Assembly (NCBI RefSeq): GCF_001644035.1
Contig: NZ_LUUG01000090.1
Span: 1-41,332, forward strand
Length of the DNA stretch: 41,332 nucleotides
Direction: 5' to 3'
Source: Methylomonas methanica
Lineage (GTDB): Bacteria; Pseudomonadota; Gammaproteobacteria; Methylococcales; Methylomonadaceae
Each line of letters begins with the position of its first letter. Position 1 is the stretch's first letter. Below the pieces are notes generated by a model. It saw only the letters and a program-made list of their open reading frames with translations, made no database searches and was not told where the DNA came from. Positions 27,332 through 34,618 of the stretch are shown piece by piece. The position numbers were made by a program, and so were the translations under genes.

Positions 27332-27487
27332 TTAGACGCAAATCAACAGCACTTGCAGTTCATGAATCAGCGCTTTGTCGTCGCTGAGTGTGGTCGCAAC
27401 GATGTCCGGTTTTGCCGCGAGTTGTTGTTCCGCGCGCCGACGAAATTCGATAGGATATTGGGTGGGGATTAACGGTTGATTTTTCAT
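27332..27487 (-). pseudogene. Truncated partner of the second CheB-CheR gene
   Basis: A 51-codon frame whose ATG overlaps the TGA of the CheB-CheR-PAS gene by 4 bases. It reads MKNQPLIPTQ, FRRRAEQQLAA, DDKALIHELQV and then LLICV-stop. The first locus (9-602) reads LRKRAEQEMQA, DEKRLLHELQVHQIELEMQN, so homology is clear up to HELQV and then breaks. The PAS or other output part is gone. The break lies about 150 bases from the IS5-type element. It is most likely a remnant of a full partner gene. Confidence 0.75.
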
Positions 27488-30012
27488 GCATCATGCCCGC
27501 GCAATTGCGCCTCCAACCGCTTGGTTTCAGTAATGTCTATTAAAGTGATTACTACGCCATCAATCACGTTGTCCTGGGTGCGATACGGCATAATGCGTAC
27601 CTTGAACCAGCGTTCATCGTGGGTTCTGACTTGTTTTTCCACAAACACCAAAGTATGCAGCACGCCCTGTGCATCTTGATGTAATTCCGAATAATCGAGG
27701 TCGGTCACGATGTCAGACAGCGGTCGGCCCGCATCGCCAGCGATCAATTTGAATAGATGCGAGGCGTGATTGGTGAAACGACGGATATTCAACGCATTGT
27801 CCAAAAATACCGTCGCCACCTCCATGCTGTTCAGCAGGTTGTTCATGTCATTATTCACCCAGGACAGATCAGCGACCTTGGTTTGCAATTCGGCATTGAC
27901 GGTCTGGCATTCTTCGTTCAAAGACTGCATTTCCTCTTTCGACGTGGTGAGCTCTTCGTTGGTGGACTGTAGTTCCTCGTTGGTCGACTGTAATTCTTCA
28001 TTCGCCGACTTCAGCTCTTCCTGAGCCGATTGCGCTTCTTCCCGCAAGCTTTGGTTTTCTTCACGGGCTTTTTGCAATTCATCCAGTGCTGCCTGTAGTT
28101 CGGCATTTGGGGAGTGGCTGTTACGCTTTCTCTCTTTTGGCTTCGCTACCTCAGTGAAGATGATTAACAGCATGCCCTTCAAGGTTTCCGGGGTGGTCAT
28201 GACCTGCACGGTAAGATTAATCATTTGGCTACCCCCGTTGGTGCCTACCGTCAGGTTGGGTAATACCACTGCTTCCGGCTGTTCCCTGGCTTGCTTGAGA
28301 GCACCTGCGAGTAGATGGCGCAGTCCCTCTCGGGCCATGGCGTGAATGTTCCAGTTACTCTTACCCGCAGCGGGTTCGAGAAATTTACCGGTCCGGCCAT
28401 GAATATAGAGAATATCCCCTTCGCTATTGACGACCACCGCGGCGGGTGAATAGTGCTGCAGTAGCAGGTGCTCGACTGCGTTTTGCAGATTCAAAACAGC
28501 TGGGGTACTAGGAACGTTTGTCTGGCTCATGGCGGTTACAGGAAGATAGTGGATTGGAAATTCGATACTAGCGATAGGCAAGGGTTCATTAAGGCGTTGG
28601 TATAACCGTAATTGATTATCGATCGAGGTAAACAAGTGGGTAAAGCTACCGATCGTCTCGGCATTGCCGAGCAACAACAGGCCATGAGTGGTTAGGGCGT
28701 AATGAAACAAGGGGATCAGTTTTTTTTGACAGTCTACGTCAAAATAAATCAGCAGATTACGGCAACAGAGGAAGTCAAGTTTGGTGAAGGGCGGGTTCAT
28801 GATGAGGTTTTGCTGCGCAAAGATCACCATTTCACGAATGTCCTTGTGGATGCGGTAGCCATTGTCTTGGAGAATAAAAAAGCGACTGAGACGCTCAGGT
28901 GAAACGACGTTGGCAATAGTTATAGGGTAGACACCTTGCCGCGCTTTATCGATCGCATCGGTATCAAGATCGGTGGCGAAAATCTGTAACGTGAAGTGGT
29001 GCTCAAGACCGCTTTGCATCAACGCTTCCTTAAACACTATCGCCAGCGAATAGGCTTCTTCGCCGGTCGAACACCCCGCTACCCAAGCACGCATCTCCTT
29101 ACCCTGTGGATATTCGGCCAGTAAAGCCGGGATAACTTGGTTTTTGAGTTGCTCCCAGACGGCCGCATCCCGGAAGAACTGGGTGACCCCAATCAGCAAT
29201 TCTTTGTACAGCAAATCCTGTTCTTGAGTGTTTTCGTTTAGATAGCGAACGTAGAGAGCAATGCTGCTGATCTGGTGTATATCTATACGCCGTTCAATAC
29301 GCCGATAGAGGGTGTTTACTTTATAGTGAGAGAAGTCGTTACCAGTTCGCGCCAGGAGCACGCTTATGATTTGGGCCAGAGCACTGGGCGACGCAATGGC
29401 CACTACTTGTTCTAAGACCACAGGCTCTCCGCACCGAATTTGCTGCAGGCAAGTCGCTATTTTTTCCCAGAGTTCATCGGGTGGCGCGACCACATCAGCC
29501 AAACCGACCGCGATGGCACTGAGCGGCATGGAATCAAATTTAGCAGAATCAGGGGATTGCACGAACGTCAATCCTGCTTGGTCTTTTATGGACCTTAAGC
29601 CCTTTGTCCCGTCGGAGCCCATGCCCGACAAAATTACACCAATAGCCCGTTCATGTTGGTCTTCTGCCAGCGTCTGGAAGAATAAATCGATTGGCAGTCG
29701 ACATCCCCTTGGAGCGCTGGGATCGAGCAAATGCAGTTTACCCTGGCGAATAGACAGGTCTTTATTGGAGGGAATGACATAGATCGCATCTGCTTTGACC
29801 TGCATGCCTTCACCGGCTTCGGTGACCTTCATGGGTGTGATCCGCTGCAACAATTCCTGTAGGAAGCATTTATGCGTGGGGTCGAGATGCTGAATGACGA
29901 CAAATGCAGCGCCACACCCCAATGGAATGTGCGCGAAGAATTGTTGGAGGGCTTCCAATCCACCCGCCGATGCGCCGATGCCGATAATCGGCGGGGTGCT
30001 GTTAGGCTTCAT
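27484..30012 (-). CDS. CheB-CheR-PAS fusion, second copy
   Basis: Fusion of 842 aa. CheB domain with Ser15 (GASAGG), His42 (IQHLDP) and Asp134 (GMGSDG); CheR domain with GCSTGEEAYSLAI and NPPFTKLDFLCCRN; coiled coil of seven EELxxxN-type heptads (about 27890-28030); C-terminal PAS domain (about 725-835). No receiver domain. The frame extends to an ATG at 30105, but starting at 30012 gives the same length and triad numbering as the paralogue at 853-3384, so I prefer it; neither start has a strong ribosome site. Its stop overlaps the start of a truncated partner gene. It is divergent from the GH63-type glucosidase, and the 395 bases between them hold both promoters. Confidence 0.92.
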   Translation of the reverse strand: MKPNSTPPIIGIGASAGGLEALQQFFAHIPLGCGAAFVVIQHLDPTHKCFLQELLQRITPMKVTEAGEGMQVKADAIYVIPSNKDLSIRQGKLHLLDPSAPRGCRLPIDLFFQTLAEDQHERAIGVILSGMGSDGTKGLRSIKDQAGLTFVQSPDSAKFDSMPLSAIAVGLADVVAPPDELWEKIATCLQQIRCGEPVVLEQVVAIASPSALAQIISVLLARTGNDFSHYKVNTLYRRIERRIDIHQISSIALYVRYLNENTQEQDLLYKELLIGVTQFFRDAAVWEQLKNQVIPALLAEYPQGKEMRAWVAGCSTGEEAYSLAIVFKEALMQSGLEHHFTLQIFATDLDTDAIDKARQGVYPITIANVVSPERLSRFFILQDNGYRIHKDIREMVIFAQQNLIMNPPFTKLDFLCCRNLLIYFDVDCQKKLIPLFHYALTTHGLLLLGNAETIGSFTHLFTSIDNQLRLYQRLNEPLPIASIEFPIHYLPVTAMSQTNVPSTPAVLNLQNAVEHLLLQHYSPAAVVVNSEGDILYIHGRTGKFLEPAAGKSNWNIHAMAREGLRHLLAGALKQAREQPEAVVLPNLTVGTNGGSQMINLTVQVMTTPETLKGMLLIIFTEVAKPKERKRNSHSPNAELQAALDELQKAREENQSLREEAQSAQEELKSANEELQSTNEELQSTNEELTTSKEEMQSLNEECQTVNAELQTKVADLSWVNNDMNNLLNSMEVATVFLDNALNIRRFTNHASHLFKLIAGDAGRPLSDIVTDLDYSELHQDAQGVLHTLVFVEKQVRTHDERWFKVRIMPYRTQDNVIDGVVITLIDITETKRLEAQLRGHDA

Positions 30013-30293
30013 GAGCGCTTGATGGGCTGACACGATTTCGCCAGGTTTTACATGACAACTGCTGACCCCATAAAAGGACTGACTGGGAAATTGTGACCAT
30101 GGCATTCTACTGAAAGATAAGACGCCCAGGATACTCTTGTCTTAAATAACTGTAATAAGTTTAGGGTAAAGTTTAGTGCTTCGACTAATCAGTCTCAAAA
30201 TGGGTCGCTGGGTTTACTGCCAAACATAAAAATGAAAAAAGGTAAATCGGCACCCCGAAAATTACGTAGCGGCTTTTGCAGCTCTGTGCACAC

Positions 30294-30311
30294 TACCCCA
30301 AATAGGGGGTA
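30294..30311. promoter_or_regulatory. Palindrome TACCCC-N6-GGGGTA, candidate operator
   Basis: A perfect 6-bp inverted repeat with a 6-base spacer lies 97 bases before the ATG of the GH63-type gene, in the 395-base divergent region 30013-30407. Its size suits a dimeric regulator. I cannot name the regulator, and a chance palindrome is possible. I see nothing else identifiable in this region. Confidence 0.3.
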
Positions 30312-30407
30312 AGATCAGTATGACTATCTTGCTTTGTTTTTACATGCTGGTCTCGCGTTACGCGAGCTAAATCTCTCTTTCCGTCCGCCAACCTTTAAAA
30401 TCTTGTC

Positions 30408-33089
30408 ATGACCACTCAAGAGCATCTGCGTATCAGTCAGAATACCGGGGACATGCCGCCTTGGTGGCGATGGGGCCCCTATGTCAGTGAACGATCGTGG
30501 GGAACGGTACGCGAGGACTACAGTCCGGATGGCGACGCCTGGCGTTATTTAACGCATGATCTGGCACGTAGCAAGGCTTATCGTTGGGGTGAGGACGGTT
30601 TAGCGGGGATTTGTGATCGTTACCAATTATTGGTTTTTAGCTTGGCGTTGTGGAATGGCCGCGACGCAATCCTGAAAGAGCGAGCCTTCGGTCTCAATGC
30701 CTGGGAGGGCAATCACGGCGAAGATGTTAAGGACTATTACTTTTATCTGGACAATACCCCGACGCATAGCTATATGCGTTATCTATATAAATATCCGCAA
30801 GGCCGCTTTCCCTACCAAGAGCTGATCGATGAAAATCGGCGTCGCGCCGGCAAAGGCCCTGAATATGAACTCCTGGACACCGGTATTTTTAACGACGAGC
30901 GTTATTTTGATATCGAAGTGGAATATGCCAAAGCGTCGCCGGATGATATTTGCATTCGCATCACGGCATTTAATCGCGGACCTGAACCAGCGCCGTTGCA
31001 TGTCTTGCCGCAACTCTGGTTTCGTAATACATGGGCGTGGAGCGAACCGCGCGGCTATGAACCCAGGATTAAATTGATCGATGCAGGTCAATCCACTAAA
31101 ACCACATGTTTATTTGCCGACAACTCCGAACGCGGACCCCTGCCGGGTCTACTATTTCCCTATCAACTGGCAAGCTATTTTCTTTATGCCGATGGAGACT
31201 GTACCCCATTATTCACCGATAACGAGACCAATCAACAACGCGTCTATGGTACCTCTTCAATAGATACCACTCCCTATACCAAAGATGCCTTCCACCGTTA
31301 TCTTATCGACGGGGAAGCCTGTATCAACCCCGCCCAATCAGGTAGTAAAGCCGGCCTGCATTTTCAGATGACTATTCCGGCCGGCGAATACGTTCAATTG
31401 TCATTGCGCTTAACCCCAGAGGCAAGCGAAGCACCGTTCGCTGAGTTCGCGTCGGTTTTCAGTCAACGGAAGGCGGAAGCTGATGCCTTTTATAACAAAA
31501 TTCATCCGGTCAATGCGGATGCTGAGCTCCGTGATGTTCAGCGACAAGCTTTCGCTAATTTGCTGTGGAATAAACAAATTTATCTGTTCGATGTAAACAA
31601 GTGGCTCAAGGGCGATAGCCCGCATGCCCCACCACCGACCTCAAGACTGGGTATTCGCAATCGCCACTGGATGCACCTGAATTCAATGCGGGTGCTGATT
31701 ATGCCGGACAAATGGGAATATCCCTGGTTCGCGGCATGGGACCTAGGATTTGCCTGTATTCCGATGGCGCTAATCGATCCGGCGTTTGCCAAAGAGCAAT
31801 TGCGATTAATGTTATTCGAGCAATTCCAGCATCCTAACGGGCAGATCCCCGCCTATGAATGGGAGTTTTCGGATTTGAATCCTCCCGTGCACGCCTGGGT
31901 AGTGTGGCGAGTTTACAATATGGAAAAGCGCGGGCATCACACCCCGGATCGGGCATTTTTAGAGCGGTGTTTTCACAAATTATTAATCAACTTTGCCTGG
32001 TGGATTAATAAAGTCGACAGCCGCGGCAATAATGTATTTGAAGGAGGTTTTTTGGGGCTGGATAACATTACCGTGCTCGACCGTAGCCAACCGCTGCCCG
32101 CTGGCGAAGTACTGGAGCAATCCGATGCCACCGGCTGGATGGCGATGTACTGTTTAAACATGATGCGGATCGCGTTGGAATTGGCGGAGGAAAACAAGAC
32201 TTACGAAGGTCTGGCGACCAAGTTTCTGGAGCATTATGTTTACATAGGCGCCGCGATGAAACAAATGGGCGGCCGCAACTACCAACTCTGGGATGAAGAA
32301 GATGGTTTTTTTTACGACGTATTGCGCCATGCCGACGACAGCTTTCATCAATTCCGGGTCAGATCATTAGTCGGCCTAATACCATTATTTGCGGTGGAAC
32401 GTCTGGAAACAAACTGGATGCAACCCTTTCCCAACTTCCGGGCCAATTTAAACTGGTTTTTAGAGAATCGCAGCTTTTTTGCCCAATTTACTCATCACAT
32501 TAGCTCGCCCCATGGCCAAACCACGTACGTCTTAAGTATCCCAGATCAAAACCAAATAAAGCGTATCCTGGCCCGAGTTTTCGACCGGAACGAATTCTTG
32601 TCGCAATTCGGCATCCGTAGCCTTTCCAAAATCCATCAGCAACAGCCCTTTCAATACGGGACAGGTGAAGTGGGTTATGAACCGGCCGAAGCGGAGTCGA
32701 AGCTAAAGGGCGGAAACTCCAATTGGCGTGGCCCAATCTGGTTTCCGACCGGTTTTTTGATGATCGAAGCATTACGTAAACTCAATAAGGCCCTGGGGGA
32801 CGATTTTCTAATTGAAGTACATTTGGACGATAAACTCACGCCGGTTTCGATGAGTTTGGGCGGCTTGGCCGAGGAACTGGCTAAACGGATGATCAGTCTG
32901 TTTTTACCGGATGCAAACCAACATCGGCCTATTTACGGCAACAACCCGAACTTTCAACAACTGCCGAACTGGCGAGACCATTTGCTATTTCACGAATATT
33001 TTCATGCCGAAACCGGTCAAGGCCTGGGTGCGTCTCATCAAACTTGGACAAGCTTAGTTGCGACATTAATCGACGAATGGCTGTGTTGA
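30408..33089 (+). CDS. GH63-type glucosidase (MGH1-like)
   Basis: Protein of 893 aa, no signal peptide, so probably cytoplasmic. It matches the large bacterial glucosidases of the GH63 group: N-terminal [40 protein letters not shown] and [15 protein letters not shown] (beta domain), then an (alpha/alpha)6 barrel with [31 protein letters not shown] (the Asp that is usually the acid), [14 protein letters not shown] and [18 protein letters not shown]. The family cleaves alpha-glucosides; some bacterial members act on glucosylglycerate or mannosylglycerate, so the substrate here is open. It stands alone, divergent from a CheB-CheR gene, with repeat copy B 13 bases after the stop. Confidence 0.85.
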   Translation: MTTQEHLRISQNTGDMPPWWRWGPYVSERSWGTVREDYSPDGDAWRYLTHDLARSKAYRWGEDGLAGICDRYQLLVFSLALWNGRDAILKERAFGLNAWEGNHGEDVKDYYFYLDNTPTHSYMRYLYKYPQGRFPYQELIDENRRRAGKGPEYELLDTGIFNDERYFDIEVEYAKASPDDICIRITAFNRGPEPAPLHVLPQLWFRNTWAWSEPRGYEPRIKLIDAGQSTKTTCLFADNSERGPLPGLLFPYQLASYFLYADGDCTPLFTDNETNQQRVYGTSSIDTTPYTKDAFHRYLIDGEACINPAQSGSKAGLHFQMTIPAGEYVQLSLRLTPEASEAPFAEFASVFSQRKAEADAFYNKIHPVNADAELRDVQRQAFANLLWNKQIYLFDVNKWLKGDSPHAPPPTSRLGIRNRHWMHLNSMRVLIMPDKWEYPWFAAWDLGFACIPMALIDPAFAKEQLRLMLFEQFQHPNGQIPAYEWEFSDLNPPVHAWVVWRVYNMEKRGHHTPDRAFLERCFHKLLINFAWWINKVDSRGNNVFEGGFLGLDNITVLDRSQPLPAGEVLEQSDATGWMAMYCLNMMRIALELAEENKTYEGLATKFLEHYVYIGAAMKQMGGRNYQLWDEEDGFFYDVLRHADDSFHQFRVRSLVGLIPLFAVERLETNWMQPFPNFRANLNWFLENRSFFAQFTHHISSPHGQTTYVLSIPDQNQIKRILARVFDRNEFLSQFGIRSLSKIHQQQPFQYGTGEVGYEPAEAESKLKGGNSNWRGPIWFPTGFLMIEALRKLNKALGDDFLIEVHLDDKLTPVSMSLGGLAEELAKRMISLFLPDANQHRPIYGNNPNFQQLPNWRDHLLFHEYFHAETGQGLGASHQTWTSLVATLIDEWLC

Positions 33090-33102
33090 ATGTGGTCGGG
33101 TT

Positions 33103-33331
33103 AGCATAAGGATTGCTTCATAACTGTGTAAAATTGCCCTGTAACCATTGGTATGACAGGCTTGTAAATACCAACCGCTAGAAAAACTAGTGTTTATCTT
33201 AGGCCAAAAAATCGCCGGATTGATCGGGAAATAGCAACGAAAACTCATTGCGAAAATCAAAACAAGGTTCAATGCCTTGATTTTGCCTTTCTTGTCCTGC
33301 CTGTTACTCGTTTACGAAGCAAGCCTTACGG
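33103..33331. repeat. Dispersed ~227-bp element with inverted ends, copy B
   Basis: Full-length match to 21835-22060. The left end GCATAAGGATTGCTTCATAA and the inverted right end CCGTAAGGCTTGCTTCGTAA form imperfect terminal inverted repeats of about 20 bp. The internal hairpin CAAGG-TTCAATG-CCTTG (33263-33279) with A- and T-rich flanks could end transcription of the glucosidase gene. The EAL-domain fragment begins right after it. No clear target duplication is seen. Confidence 0.7.
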
Positions 33332-33360
33332 TTCTCGAATTTCAGCTAGGTCCACGCGAA

Positions 33361-33864
33361 ATGGTGCTCGTGTTAGCCAATGTCGGTCTGGCCGGATCGA
33401 GAATTGCTTTGCCCGCCACCGCAATTCTCTCTGCCATTAACCCAAGCAATCTTAAACTGGAATTGACCGAAAGCCTGGTGCTTGACGACATCGACAACAC
33501 CATACTCAAGATGCATAGTTTACGTGAAATTGGCATCCGCTTTTCTATGGATGACTTTGGAACGGGCTACTCTTCATTATCCAGCCTGAGGAAGCTACCT
33601 CTTTATCAGCTAAAGATCGATCAAAGTTTTGTTCGTGATATTACGACTGATCCGGATGACGCTGTCATCGTTCAGACCATCATTGCTATGGCAATGAGCT
33701 TGGGTATGGAGGTCATTGCAGAGGGTGTCGAAACGGAAGAACAACGCGTATTTCTGGAGCTACACGGCTGCCATGCGATACAGGGCTATTTGTTTGGCAG
33801 GCCGATGCCTCTCGATGAGTTTGAGAGATTGTTGGCAAGCACATTGAGCACCTCCAAGCAATAA
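33361..33864 (+). pseudogene. EAL-domain fragment, N-terminally truncated
   Basis: From about 33431 the frame encodes the C-terminal two thirds of a cyclic-di-GMP phosphodiesterase domain: NLKLELTESLVLDD, MDDFGTGYSSLSSLRKLP, LKIDQSFVRDI, VIAEGVETEEQ and IQGYLFGRPMP. The EAL motif and the first strands are missing; the ~25 residues before the match are not EAL-like. The truncation point lies just after repeat copy B. The surviving part is intact to its stop, but without the EAL glutamate hydrolysis is not expected. It resembles the EAL domain of 37549-40536. Confidence 0.75.
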
Positions 33865-33970
33865 TTAGCCACCGAGAATTGACTGGTATAGCGGTCGTTC
33901 GCCAAGGTCTCTTAAGGCTCGGTTGAACGCAGTGAAGACTGGCTGCATTCGGGTGTCGGAATTCAATTGA

Positions 33971-34159
33971 CCACTTTCCGGTGACAACTCTGAAGAAGAC
34001 AGTCACCTGGCGACCAAAATCGCTGTCGCGCTTCTCCAAACCGGCCAGACACCCGAACCCATATACCGCGAACTGGAGGACTACAAAGCAGTCATTGGAG
34101 ACTGGCCGCTTTCAGGAATCGAAGTCAAAACAGCTATGGATAACCACTCTTTTCACTAA
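33971..34159 (+). other. Open frame without start codon, possible gene remnant
   Basis: The frame reads like real protein: DNSEEDSHLATKIAVALLQ, TGQTPEPIYRELEDY and VIGDWPLSGIEVK, ending at the TAA at 34157-34159. It is closed upstream by a TGA at 33968-33970 and has no initiation codon before the late ATG. I do not recognise it. It may be the 3' end of a gene lost to the left; the rest of 33865-33970 holds nothing I can name. Confidence 0.3.
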
Positions 34160-34178
34160 AAGGGCGAAACCCAGTGAG

Positions 34179-34382
34179 CTAGGTGAGGCTTAATTCCAGC
34201 TCTGCCTCAAGCCAGTCACTCAGTTCGTAACCCGGCGCAAAACCTCTGCTCTCTGCTTTATAATACGCAATCTCTGCGAACTGAAGGCTAGATGGTGGGA
34301 CCGGCTCCTCTGTTATTTCCTGAGCCTGTAGTTGTGGAAGATTTTTTATCGCAGCTGCTTTTTCTTTTTTTACGAATGCCAT
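34179..34382 (-). CDS. DUF2934-domain protein, 67 aa
   Basis: A small soluble protein. Residues about 36-64 (IAYYKAESRGFAPGYELSDW, then LEAELEL) match DUF2934, whose hallmark is an aromatic-rich helix, a turn with GxxxG-like spacing and a closing DWxxAExEL helix. The function of the domain is unknown. The start is well supported by GGGAGGAAAC immediately before the ATG at 34382. It is divergent from the third CheB-CheR gene with about 236 bases between. Confidence 0.75.
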   Translation of the reverse strand: MAFVKKEKAAAIKNLPQLQAQEITEEPVPPSSLQFAEIAYYKAESRGFAPGYELSDWLEAELELSLT

Positions 34383-34618
34383 GTTTCCTCCCGAATTTAA
34401 TTTTTACAAAAATTTTGATCAAAATGGTGCACTTTAATAAGTTAAAGAAATGCCAGGCAGATCTCTGCTCGCCAGCCGACATTCCATCACAGAATGGTGC
34501 AATTAGTACTTCGAACTTTATTTGTTACTACCCATCTCATTCACCTGTGGAATTTGATAATTTTGGTAGCGATTGCCCTGTTCGGAATGCAGCCGCTCCC
34601 AATTGAACACGCATCATC

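Noticed and set aside
30012-30105. 31-residue N-terminal extension of the second CheB-CheR protein
   Set aside because: It has no counterpart in the close paralogue and no ribosome site; starting at 30012 gives matching lengths.
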